In this document: positions 45,374-53,884 of the stretch, one piece after another
Position numbering within the stretch: the stretch's first letter is position 1
Layout: each line of letters begins with the position of its first letter
Assembly: GCA_018971775.1 (NCBI GenBank)
Contig: JAGXAB010000017.1
Span: 23,560-87,559, forward strand
Direction of reading: 5' to 3'
From: Cyanobacteria bacterium REEB67
GTDB taxonomy: Bacteria; Cyanobacteriota; Vampirovibrionia; Obscuribacterales; Obscuribacteraceae
Length of the DNA stretch: 64,000 bases
Made by a program: the position numbers and the translations under genes
The notes under the pieces: generated by a model
Database searches by the model: none
What the model saw: the letters and a program-made list of their open reading frames with translations, nothing else
Told to the model about the DNA's origin: nothing

Positions 45374-45461
45374 TTTTATTGAAGTAAACCGTCAATGCAG
45401 GCCTCTTTTAGCCAATTATCGAACAAATTACCGGCTGATCAGTTTTGGACCATCATCGTTT

Positions 45462-45486
45462 TCATCATCATCATCATCATCATCAT
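45462..45486. repeat. Trinucleotide (CAT)n microsatellite
   Basis: Eight uninterrupted TCA/CAT units in the pyrimidine-rich gap between the right array and the aidB-like terminator. Also part of the 45253-45650 gap, which otherwise holds the right array and the terminator but no gene. Confidence 0.9.
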
Positions 45487-45593
45487 TTTCTTCGGCTTTT
45501 TCTTCTGCTTTTTCTTGTGCTTATCCTTATCCTTCGCATGCGAAAAATTTTTTTTACTGTAAAAAAAAATACTATCTAATGTCGGTGGTGCCG

Positions 45594-45638
45594 AGAAAAA
45601 AATGCAATCAGATGGACTGAAAATCCATCTGATTGCAT
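45594..45638 (-). terminator. Terminator of the aidB-like gene
   Basis: 15-bp perfect stem (45602-45616 with 45624-45638) and 7-base loop. On the minus strand it is followed by a T run (AAAAAAA at about 45595-45602 on plus). Twelve bases past the stop codon region of the 45651 gene. Confidence 0.88.
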
Positions 45639-45650
45639 CAAAGTTTTTCA

Positions 45651-47366
45651 CTAGCGAGAGCGGTCGACCAGGGTTTTGATCGTCTTCGGTTTGACTGAGC
45701 TGGGCAGGCTGCCGAAGGCGAAGCCACCCTCATTACCGAGTCGAGAACTGACGAAAGCATTGGCTACATCTTTGTGCGCCTGCTGCAGCATCAAAGAAGC
45801 CTGGAGAGCGAGAGCCAGCTGTTCGACTAGACGACGAGCGCCTTGTTCTCGCGAAAGAGCGATGTCCGCGGTGGTCGCTTTCACCTTCAGATCGGCCACA
45901 TAGCGCTTCAGCTTGCGCACATAGGCGTCGAAACTGCGATTGACGCCGCAGGCCTTTTCCACTTCGGCCATAAAAGCGTCGAGGGTTTCGGGCTCTTTGG
46001 CGACGGCGCGCAGCACGTCCAGGCAAATGACGTTGCCCGAGCCCTCCCAGATCCCCAGCAAGGGGCTCTCGCGGAAGAGGCGTGGCATCGGGCCGGACTC
46101 GACATAACCATTGCCGCCCAGGCATTCGAGAGCCTCTGCGACATGCATCGGGGCGCGCTTGCAGATCCAATATTTGGAAACGGCGCTGGCGATGCGTTTG
46201 AACTGCGCTTCGGCACTATTGTTATTGCTGGCGCCGTCGGCGGTGGCCACGCTCTTGTCGTAGGCTTCGGCGACGCGCATAGTCATGCGAATGGCCGCCT
46301 CCGATTCAAGGGAGAGATCGGCCAGGACGCTCGCCATGAGGGGCTGATCGATGAGGAGTTTGCCGAAAGCGGCGCGACCGGAGGCGTGATGGGCAGCCTG
46401 CCGGGTGGCCTGGCGCATCAGCGCGGCGGCGCCAATCATGCAGTCGAGGCGGGTATGGTTGACCATTTCGATGATCGTCGCTACGCCGCGGCCCTCGTCT
46501 CCGACGATGTAGCCGAGCGCCTCTTCAAATTCCAGTTCGCTGGAAGCGTTGGACTTATTGCCCATTTTGTCCTTGAGGCGCTGAATACGCAGAGTGTTCA
46601 GGCTGCCGTCCGGACGCCAGCGCGGCACGAAGAAGCAGGTAACTCCCTTTTCGGTCTGGGCCAGGATCAAAAAGGCATCGGACATTGGCGCAGAAGTGAA
46701 CCACTTGTGGCCGGTGAGCAAATAGGGCTTGATACCGGGGGCGGTGCCTGCTGCAGCCAGCGTCGGGGCCGGAACAGCTCGCGTCGTATTGGCGCGAACG
46801 TCAGAGCCACCTTGTTTTTCGGTCATGCCCATGCCGACGGTCAAGCCGCTTTTGGCGGCTGCCGGTCGGAAGCTGCCGTCATAGACGGTCGAGCAGATCA
46901 GCTTTTCCCACTGGGCGGCCAGGTCCGGTTGGCGGCGCAGAGCGGGGATGACCGAATACGTCATGCTGATTGGGCAGCAGTGTCCGGCCTCGTTCTGAAA
47001 GGCCATGTACATCAGGGCGGCGCGGGCGACGTGGGCGCCGGGACGAGGCGTGGCCCAGGGCATGCTGTGGATGCCGGCGTCGATTGCCGCTTGCATGAGG
47101 CGATGGTAGGCGGGGTGAAACTTGACCTCGTCAATGCGATTGCCGAAGCGGTCATGGGTATGAAGAACTGGCGGATTGTCATTGGCCTGACGGGCCAATT
47201 CAATGCCTTCAGTGCTTCCGGCGAAGCGGCCATAGGCACTCAGTTGAGCTGCGGCCCAGGCTGCGCCATGGCGATGGATCAGGTCGTTGAGAACCGGGTC
47301 AGAGAGATACATGTCATAGTCGACCAGCTCGCTGGCCTGGTTGAAGACGGTATGCGTCTGTGTCAT
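45651..47366 (-). CDS. Acyl-CoA dehydrogenase, AidB-like
   Basis: 571 residues from ATG 47366. Residues 1-170 form the extended helical region seen in AidB (THDRFGNRIDEVKFHPAYHRLM). MTEKQGGSDVRANTTRA and GHKWFTSAPMSDAFLILAQT are the FAD/substrate motifs; LGGNGYVESGPMPRLFRE and IWEGSGNV are the C-terminal family signature. AidB proteins show isovaleryl-CoA dehydrogenase activity and bind DNA in the alkylation response; here a role alongside the fatty-acid genes is as likely. Strong codon bias. Confidence 0.92.
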   Translation of the reverse strand: MTQTHTVFNQASELVDYDMYLSDPVLNDLIHRHGAAWAAAQLSAYGRFAGSTEGIELARQANDNPPVLHTHDRFGNRIDEVKFHPAYHRLMQAAIDAGIHSMPWATPRPGAHVARAALMYMAFQNEAGHCCPISMTYSVIPALRRQPDLAAQWEKLICSTVYDGSFRPAAAKSGLTVGMGMTEKQGGSDVRANTTRAVPAPTLAAAGTAPGIKPYLLTGHKWFTSAPMSDAFLILAQTEKGVTCFFVPRWRPDGSLNTLRIQRLKDKMGNKSNASSELEFEEALGYIVGDEGRGVATIIEMVNHTRLDCMIGAAALMRQATRQAAHHASGRAAFGKLLIDQPLMASVLADLSLESEAAIRMTMRVAEAYDKSVATADGASNNNSAEAQFKRIASAVSKYWICKRAPMHVAEALECLGGNGYVESGPMPRLFRESPLLGIWEGSGNVICLDVLRAVAKEPETLDAFMAEVEKACGVNRSFDAYVRKLKRYVADLKVKATTADIALSREQGARRLVEQLALALQASLMLQQAHKDVANAFVSSRLGNEGGFAFGSLPSSVKPKTIKTLVDRSR

Positions 47367-47701
47367 TTTTTTCTCACTTTTCAAGACAGAGAGGTAGCCG
47401 CGGCTTGGCAGAAGGCAGGCGAGTTTGGGGCTCGATTACCTCTGGGACTGTGGCGGCTGTGGTTTGAAATAACTAGATAAGCTTTTTAAAAACGTCGAGA
47501 GGTCTGGAAGAGGATGATTTACTCAAACAGGCTATTCAAAGCAGTACTTAATGCTCAAGAAGCACGTTGTTTTATTTCTTTCATAAGATGCCATATCGAC
47601 TGTTTCAGGGTGCTTGACTTAATTGCTAGCTTGCGCGAGCCCTTGGCAGGGTGTTTCTTCTTGATAAGTCCTGGTGGGCAAAATAATTGGATAATGTGTC
47701 G
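47367..47701. other. Divergent intergenic region
   Basis: About 335 bases between the aidB-like gene (minus) and the Tat-exported protein (plus). It should carry both promoters; I find no strong palindrome, repeat or gene. Confidence 0.5.
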
Positions 47702-50032
47702 ATGGAAACCGAATCGTTCTCTACAGCTGCCGCCTCGTCCGTTCCTCCGTCCCGGCGTCGCTTCTTGCAGGCATCCATGGTCGGCGTCGTTTCGGCCTTC
47801 ATGCCGGCCACTCTAATATCTTTGCTGTCCGCCCCGGCAGCGGCAGCGCGGACAAATCGTCGCAACTTGCTGCCTCCGATTCCCAAATTTGCGGAAAATC
47901 CGTATGCTCAAAGTGCTCTGGTCAGGCTGAAGGCTTTAATCGAGAGTGAAGAGGGTGGCACTTTCCCCGGTTTTTCGCGCCATACCTCCGCCCTCGATGT
48001 CGGCTCGGCCGGCAATGATGTCCTCGAGCTTATTCGCGCTTACTGCTACGAAGAAAGCCCGCTCCGGGGAAGTGCAGACTGCCTCAAGGCGATAGTCGAT
48101 CGTTGCGACTGCATTTACGCTTATGCCAAAAAAGTTTCAGCTGAGGAGGATTTTGCTTACCTCGCTCAGCTGAGTGAAATTTTGCTGCTTTTGACTGAGC
48201 TCATGCCCGGTCTGGTCAGCAAGGTAAGGCTGGACGCCTGGACGGCTGCTCTTGAATCCGTGCTTGAGGCGACGGCGGCTAAGCATGTCCAGCATATTGT
48301 CCTGGCTGACACGCCTGGAGCCTGGGCTATGGCCGATGTCCGCATTATCGCTGCCCTCGCATATGGTGGCATGGTTTTGCCGCGCAGTCGTTATAAGAGC
48401 CTTGGTTTAAGCGGACTGCGCCTGATGGACAAAGTGCTCGAGAGTGATGGCGGTGTCAATTACAGCGATGAGCAAAACGACTGTTTCGCTTACCATCCTG
48501 TCTATGTGACGACACTGGCTCGCCTCTGGCAAGTAAGCGGAGAAAAAATGGCAAGCGATCTGATCACCGCTACCGAATGGTACATTCCGATCAGCACTGC
48601 CGCCCGCGGTGCCGGGGAGTATTATACCGCTCCGAGCTGGAAGCAGCTCTGGGATACGACAAATGGTGCCGATGCGTCTGTCATTGTCTTTGGTATCACA
48701 GGCAGTGCATTCAACGCCGGTCACCTGGCGAAATTTCCGCCACCGCCCAGTCTTTTTCTCGCCTCTTTCTACCGCGATGACGTCCAGGCTGAAAATTTTC
48801 CGGAGCAATATATTTTTTACGATCAAAATATCAAAGGACCGCGCGGCCGCAATGGTGATTTTGCCTTCGCCGCCACCGGTAGGACTACGCCAAATAGCAA
48901 TCGCGGCAAAAATACTTATGTTGGCTGCATGGTCGTAGCCCCTCCTGCACCGGCGCCGCCGCCGGTAGTTTCGAGACAGAGCGCCGCTGAAAGCACTGTC
49001 GAGGATCGGCAAAATACCCTGTACATCGTTGGCGGTCATTTGCCTGCTGCTTCCGCCCATGCCGATAGCAAGACCGATTGGGCCGATGGTTTCCTCATCG
49101 ACGCCGCTCTTGCTGGTGTCGGCATCGAGGTGACGACCAGTCCGCGTGTTGACTATATGCGCGTTGTGCCGGACGATTTGCTCAATCTGACCCAGCGCGA
49201 GACGCTGGCCACCACTACGCTGGAAAAAGCAGCGGCTCTGAGCGCTCATCACAGGCTGGCGGCTTATCGACATACGGCGTCCGACTGGTTTGTTTCACAG
49301 GCATGGCTATTTACTCCCCAGCGTCTGGTCGGCCTGCTCGATGTGCATGCTCTTTCGGATCAGATTGCTTGCGATATCAAAGGTGTTTTGCGATTTGTCA
49401 GCGGCTGCGCCGACTGGGGTGTGCCGCGCAAATTTTTGTCTGTTGGCGATACCGAAAAGAGCGCGGCCTACAGCTACGGTGCCCTGACTGCACGCATAGT
49501 CGAGCACGATTTTGCTGGTATATCCGTTGCTTACACGAATACTTACAACGATACGTCCCGTAAAGCCGGGCGGCTGGTGCTATCCACTCAATCGGCCGGG
49601 ACGAAAAGATATCCGATCGGCAGCGGTCATTTTTTTGTCGTCGAAATACATCCGACCGCCTTCGCTCCTGCTGGCAAAATCAATCGCATTACCGATGTGG
49701 CCGGCGTGATTGGTCTGGAAGTGGAGGAGGCCGGCGGTCAGAGCTACCAGCTGCTCGTCAACGATACCAGCGGTGCAATCGACCTCGGCCCGCGCTTCAG
49801 GGAGGCACAGGGCGCGCTTGTCCATGATAGCGGCGAGTGCTATCGTTTGCCGCAATTACCGCCGATCGTCAGCAAAGCCGCCAGACCTCTGGGGAAATTG
49901 GCCGAGTTGGCCAGTCTGGCTAATCTCATGGATGTCGATGGCCGTGACCAGCGCGGTAATCTGGCCGATGAAGAAAAAAATAGGGATCCGTATCTGCTCA
50001 AACCGTACCGGCATAAAGTCATTCTCAAATGA
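47702..50032 (+). CDS. Large Tat-exported protein, lyase-like architecture
   Basis: 776 residues. A twin-arginine signal (SRRRFLQASMVGVV, then a hydrophobic stretch to APAAAA near residue 50) predicts export folded. The first half is helical (for example DGGVNYSDEQNDCFAYHPVYVTTLARLW) like an alpha-toroid of polysaccharide lyases or heparinases; the second half alternates strands (RLVLSTQSAG, GHFFVVEIHP, SYQLLVNDTSGAIDLG) like their beta-sandwich part. I cannot identify catalytic residues, so this is only an architectural guess. ATG 47702 chosen over a TTG 15 bases upstream. Followed by an exported transglutaminase. Confidence 0.6.
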   Translation: METESFSTAAASSVPPSRRRFLQASMVGVVSAFMPATLISLLSAPAAAARTNRRNLLPPIPKFAENPYAQSALVRLKALIESEEGGTFPGFSRHTSALDVGSAGNDVLELIRAYCYEESPLRGSADCLKAIVDRCDCIYAYAKKVSAEEDFAYLAQLSEILLLLTELMPGLVSKVRLDAWTAALESVLEATAAKHVQHIVLADTPGAWAMADVRIIAALAYGGMVLPRSRYKSLGLSGLRLMDKVLESDGGVNYSDEQNDCFAYHPVYVTTLARLWQVSGEKMASDLITATEWYIPISTAARGAGEYYTAPSWKQLWDTTNGADASVIVFGITGSAFNAGHLAKFPPPPSLFLASFYRDDVQAENFPEQYIFYDQNIKGPRGRNGDFAFAATGRTTPNSNRGKNTYVGCMVVAPPAPAPPPVVSRQSAAESTVEDRQNTLYIVGGHLPAASAHADSKTDWADGFLIDAALAGVGIEVTTSPRVDYMRVVPDDLLNLTQRETLATTTLEKAAALSAHHRLAAYRHTASDWFVSQAWLFTPQRLVGLLDVHALSDQIACDIKGVLRFVSGCADWGVPRKFLSVGDTEKSAAYSYGALTARIVEHDFAGISVAYTNTYNDTSRKAGRLVLSTQSAGTKRYPIGSGHFFVVEIHPTAFAPAGKINRITDVAGVIGLEVEEAGGQSYQLLVNDTSGAIDLGPRFREAQGALVHDSGECYRLPQLPPIVSKAARPLGKLAELASLANLMDVDGRDQRGNLADEEKNRDPYLLKPYRHKVILK

Positions 50033-50118
50033 TCACTTGCGCTCGGCCCGGCCGCGCAAAACTTTGACTTTGAGGTAAAATCTAAGCCAGGCTTGGCTCG
50101 GGCCCCGGGGGAGGAATT

Positions 50119-51162
50119 GTGCGCCGTTCTTTTATCGGCAATTATTTTGTTGCGGCGACTCTTGTTGTCTTCGCATTAGTTGCTGGACAGTGTGCGCCTC
50201 CGGCGCACGCGGCAGAATCCCTGCCTCGCGGCGTCAGCACATCCAACTCTAAAACCTACACGGTGCGCCAGGACACACTCGTCATAGTCCCGGCCCACGG
50301 CCCGCGCTGCAATCAGGTGCGCGTCTGGCATGCCCTGCCCACACACCGGCCCTGGAGTAATGTGCCCGCGCCGGCCGGTGCTGTCGATCAGCGCTATCAG
50401 CCGGCAGCGATTATTGAGCCCGAAAAAGATGGGCGCTCGGCTCACATTTATTGGAGCACCACGGCGGGCCTGGCTCCCGCCAAGCAATTTCATTATGTCT
50501 CATCTTTTCGGGTTGTTTCTCCGGAACGGACATTCGATGTCAATTCCTATCGGGTCAGCTGGTCGGATGTAAACGGCTACAACACGATCAATAAGATTCG
50601 CTTTGCGACGCCACGCAGCGATATTGCCGAACTGGCCGGCAAGCTCAAATACAATCTCTCTCCGACCGAGACCGTTGTCGCCTATTGCAAATGGATTCGC
50701 GAAAATCTTTCATATGATGCCAGTGTCACTTATCTCGGCGACGATGTTTCAGCCATTTTGAATAATCGTCGCGGACACTGCATGCATTTTTTGACCATTC
50801 TCGATCAGCTTTGTGCTGCTTCCGGGATCGTGACGAGACAGGTCAGAGGTCTTAATCTTGAAAGTCCGGTCGGTCGCAGTGCCGTCGTCCAATCCCGTAG
50901 CGATTACACCAATGGTCATGTCTGGGTCGAGGTTTATTTGCCGCAAGTGGGCTGGGTGGAGGTCGAGCCCACGGGCGGCGAAAAGTGTTTCACCATTCCC
51001 GCCACTTACATTCAGAATAATTCCGATTTTCAAAACTACGCAGTTTGGGTTACGGAGGACGGCCAGCCCACTCATGTGCCAAAATGGACCTTGCAGGGCA
51101 AAACATATGTGAATGATTATGGCATCGAGCACAAAATCACTTACAGCGAGAGTCGCCAGTAA
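50119..51162 (+). CDS. Exported transglutaminase-like protein
   Basis: 347 residues from GTG with GAGGA just upstream. Signal peptide to about residue 31 (APPAHA). The transglutaminase core carries its triad: Cys in RRGHCMHFLTI (near 220), His in NGHVWVEVY (near 270) and Asp/Glu in the next strand (VEVEPTGG). An N-terminal beta domain precedes it (DUF-type Ig-like). Likely a periplasmic or surface protease/amidase acting on peptides or peptidoglycan. Same strand and 86 bases from the Tat protein, possibly one unit. Confidence 0.85.
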   Translation: MRRSFIGNYFVAATLVVFALVAGQCAPPAHAAESLPRGVSTSNSKTYTVRQDTLVIVPAHGPRCNQVRVWHALPTHRPWSNVPAPAGAVDQRYQPAAIIEPEKDGRSAHIYWSTTAGLAPAKQFHYVSSFRVVSPERTFDVNSYRVSWSDVNGYNTINKIRFATPRSDIAELAGKLKYNLSPTETVVAYCKWIRENLSYDASVTYLGDDVSAILNNRRGHCMHFLTILDQLCAASGIVTRQVRGLNLESPVGRSAVVQSRSDYTNGHVWVEVYLPQVGWVEVEPTGGEKCFTIPATYIQNNSDFQNYAVWVTEDGQPTHVPKWTLQGKTYVNDYGIEHKITYSESRQ

Positions 51163-51196
51163 GCGATCAGGCAAGACCGGAGTTTAGGAAGAATCG

Positions 51197-52270
51197 ATGA
51201 CCGAAACAATGCGCGCTGCAGCCGAGAATTTTGATCCAAATGCGATCGGCCAGAAGATCGCCAACATCTATGGTTTGCCCTTCGACCGAGAAAGCGCACA
51301 GATCGTGCTTATTCCCGTACCCTGGGAAGTGACGGTCTCATACAATGCCGGCACGGCCGGCGGTCCGGCGGCAATTTTAGACGCTTCTTTCCAGGTCGAT
51401 TTATTCGATCCTGATGTTGAAGATGCCTGGAAGATCGGTCTGGCCATGCAGGATGCCAGGCCTGAATTGCACGGGCTGAATGCTACATTGCGTCCGCGCG
51501 CCGAGCAATATATCCGCATGCTCGAAGATGGTCTGACGCTGCAGGATGAGCCCAAGATGGCGGCCTTGCTCGCTGAAATAAATGCCGGTTGTAAAAGCAT
51601 GAATGACATGGTGCGTGAAAGCGCCGAGGCGATTCTGGCCGCCGGTAAAATGCCGGCCGTGGTCGGCGGCGATCACAGCACGCCGCTCGGTTTGATGCGC
51701 GCCCTGGCCGCGCGTCACGATGATTTTGGCATTTTGCACTTCGATGCTCATTGCGATCTGCGTGACGCTTATGAAGGTTTTACATATTCGCATGCATCGA
51801 TTATGTTTAATGCTCTAGCTGAAAAGAGTTTGAGTCGCCTGGTGCAGGTCGGTATACGCGATTATTGCGAGCAGGAAGCGCAACTCGTCAAAGATAGCGA
51901 TGGTCGCATCGTTACCTTTTTCGACCGCAACATCCAGGCTCGCATTTTTGATGGTGAGTCCTGGCGCGACATTTGTCGGGACATCGTGGCCGCCCTGCCT
52001 CCAAAAGTCTATGTCAGTTTCGATATCGACGGTCTCGATCCGATGCTCTGTCCCAATACAGGTACGCCCGTGCCCGGCGGCCTTGGTTTTGAGCAGGCAC
52101 TATATCTGGTTCGTGCCGTCGTCGAAAGTGGACGTAAGATAATCGCTTTCGATCTCAACGAGGTAGCGCCGGCGGCCGATGGTGAAGGTGAATGGGACGC
52201 CAATGTCGGCGCGCGCATACTCTATCGTCTGGCTAATCTAGCGGCCAAATCAAATGGACTCAACGCCTGA
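51197..52270 (+). CDS. Agmatinase/arginase-family ureohydrolase
   Basis: 357 residues. Mn ligands are in GGDHST, FDAHCDLRD and FDIDGLDP; the closing motif FDLNEVAP is typical. The N-terminal third is longer than in E. coli SpeB, as in a subgroup of agmatinase-like and guanidino-acid hydrolases. It likely releases urea from a guanidino compound; the substrate is not certain. Overlaps the next gene by 17 bases, so translation is probably coupled. Confidence 0.88.
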   Translation: MTETMRAAAENFDPNAIGQKIANIYGLPFDRESAQIVLIPVPWEVTVSYNAGTAGGPAAILDASFQVDLFDPDVEDAWKIGLAMQDARPELHGLNATLRPRAEQYIRMLEDGLTLQDEPKMAALLAEINAGCKSMNDMVRESAEAILAAGKMPAVVGGDHSTPLGLMRALAARHDDFGILHFDAHCDLRDAYEGFTYSHASIMFNALAEKSLSRLVQVGIRDYCEQEAQLVKDSDGRIVTFFDRNIQARIFDGESWRDICRDIVAALPPKVYVSFDIDGLDPMLCPNTGTPVPGGLGFEQALYLVRAVVESGRKIIAFDLNEVAPAADGEGEWDANVGARILYRLANLAAKSNGLNA

Positions 52271-52988
52271 TAATCTGACCGATTCGTCGGCTCCAGACTT
52301 GCAAAGTCGTCAGGAGCGCCGCGCCCGCATCACCAGGCATCAGATTTTGATCGTGGTCTGGACGGTTTTGCCATGGCTCCTGCTCAGTCTCGGGCTCGAT
52401 TATTTCAAGAGCATTCTCTGGTCCTTTTTCCTATATCATTGTTGCTGTTTGATGCCGATCATCATTTATCGGCGCAAGAGCTGGCAGGCGCATCTGATCA
52501 GACCTACCGGCAGGCAGTTTGCTGCAGTGGTGGCGGCGGCGCTATTGCTTGTCCTGCTCACTTTCATTTTGCACCATTTCATCGGTCGCTTTGCCATTGA
52601 AAGACAGCACGCCCTGGCGGCTATGTCCATGCGCGGCTTTCAGCCGAGCTGGCTGGTGCCGCTCAGCATCTATTTCGTCACCGTCAATCCAATCATCGAG
52701 GAGCTCTTCTGGCGAGGTGTCGTGCTCAACGATCTTTGCGAAGACAGGCAGGAGATGCATCGCTGGCCCTATATCTGGACCAATATAAGTTTTGCCGCCT
52801 GGCACCTCTTGATTATTCGCCTGTTCGTCAGTGCGGTCTTTATCCCGCTGGCGCTGGCAACCGTAGCGGCGGTCGGCTTTTTTATGTCCTGGCTCTACCG
52901 CCGCACCGGCTCGGTAATTGTGCCTATCCTCTGGCATGGTCTGGTATTCGATCTGGCGGTGATTGTGATACTTTGGTTGATAGTTTGA
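52254..52988 (+). CDS. CPBP family intramembrane glutamic endopeptidase
   Basis: 244 residues with six or seven hydrophobic helices. NPIIEELFWRGVV is the EExxxR motif; FAAWHLL and LWHGLVFDLAV supply the two further conserved His. This is the Abi/CAAX-protease (Rce1-like) family. Start ATG 52254 lies inside the agmatinase gene end. Substrate unknown; membrane location is clear. Confidence 0.88.
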   Translation: MDSTPDNLTDSSAPDLQSRQERRARITRHQILIVVWTVLPWLLLSLGLDYFKSILWSFFLYHCCCLMPIIIYRRKSWQAHLIRPTGRQFAAVVAAALLLVLLTFILHHFIGRFAIERQHALAAMSMRGFQPSWLVPLSIYFVTVNPIIEELFWRGVVLNDLCEDRQEMHRWPYIWTNISFAAWHLLIIRLFVSAVFIPLALATVAAVGFFMSWLYRRTGSVIVPILWHGLVFDLAVIVILWLIV

Positions 52989-53031
52989 GTCCGACTACCG
53001 CCTACCGATAGCGTTACCTGCGAGCTGCCCG

Positions 53032-53763
53032 TTGACAAGCCAGACGCCTGACCCCGATAAAACCGACAAAGCTCAGGTCTGGGGCCGTGACGGCGAAGGC
53101 CCGCATGCTTTTGTGGCGCCGACAGTTTCTCCTGGCGATATTGTTGTCGGCCAGAGTGCCGTCTACGAACTGGACGATGTCGACGCAGATGCGGACACAG
53201 ACGAAGATATGGCTGGAGCTCCTGGCGAAGCCGAGGGCGAGCTGGCTAGAAGTGAAGTGGAAGCGGAGGACACGGAACTCCTGACAGCACCGGCGTCTTC
53301 TTCAGTGCCCGGGCCCAATGATCTGGCGATTGGCTACATGATTCCGCTCGTCCTGTACTTCGTTGCTTATAGCGTCAACTGGTTTTGTGGAGGCTATTGT
53401 CTCGAGAGTAATAAAATGAACGCGTTCGGCGCTATTTTCTACTTCTGGACGCCGGCTCTCTGCGCCTCTTGCATGCTTTTAGGTGGGCGCGCTCTAAAAG
53501 TCAACGGAGCGATACTGTTCGTGCCGCTTGCCGCTGGGGCGATTTTTGGTGGACAGTATTTTCATGTTTACGAGCGCTTTTTGAATGATGTTGGTCCTTA
53601 TGGGCCACTGGTCAAAAGTCGGGTCGAAAACGGCTGGCAAATATGCAATTACGAAGCGGTCTGGATCGCCGGAGAGCAGCCGGGATCGACCTATACGCGT
53701 GAACGGCAGGTGGGTTTTGGGATACGTCTTGTGCGTAAAATGCAAATCGGCGAGCCGCCTTAA
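53032..53763 (+). CDS. Uncharacterised membrane protein with acidic N-terminus
   Basis: 243 residues. Residues 40-95 are strongly acidic (DDVDADADTDEDM). Hydrophobic helices lie near 98-117, 130-152 and 158-175, giving an inner-membrane protein with the acidic tail likely cytosolic. The C-terminal 60 are soluble. Start is a TTG at 53032 without a convincing ribosome site; a downstream start is possible. No family recognised. About 40 bases after the CPBP gene, probably in the same transcript. Confidence 0.55.
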   Translation: MTSQTPDPDKTDKAQVWGRDGEGPHAFVAPTVSPGDIVVGQSAVYELDDVDADADTDEDMAGAPGEAEGELARSEVEAEDTELLTAPASSSVPGPNDLAIGYMIPLVLYFVAYSVNWFCGGYCLESNKMNAFGAIFYFWTPALCASCMLLGGRALKVNGAILFVPLAAGAIFGGQYFHVYERFLNDVGPYGPLVKSRVENGWQICNYEAVWIAGEQPGSTYTRERQVGFGIRLVRKMQIGEPP

Positions 53764-53815
53764 GGTGATGCCGTCGAATCGCGAACCGATATCGGAAGGC
53801 GCTCGACTCGAGCAA

Positions 53816-53844
53816 AAGGTCCCGGTCATAACGACCGGGACCTT
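53816..53844. terminator. Bidirectional terminator between convergent genes
   Basis: A perfect 12-bp stem (53816-53827 with 53833-53844, core ggtcccggtc) with loop ataac; the minus strand continues TTTTGC. It sits between the membrane protein and the HAD gene. Confidence 0.85.
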
Positions 53845-53884
53845 CACTTTATAAGCCTCAATCCTCACTTTCGCTGGATTAATT

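Larger units (their letters stand above)
44051..45435. mobile_element. Repeat-bracketed element encoding a Zn-ribbon/DprA-wH protein (candidate)
   Basis: The unit is bounded by a 17-19-bp imperfect terminal inverted repeat: gccgg-atttgttcgata at 44051-44067 and its complement tatcgaacaaat-ta-ccggc at 45417-45435 (two-base gap). Inside lie five direct 42-bp-spaced sites at the left, three inverted 42-bp-spaced sites at the right, and one gene between. This is the layout of a transposon with subterminal protein-binding arrays or of a self-contained DNA-binding locus. No target duplication and no DDE domain are visible, so mobility is unproven. Confidence 0.5.
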
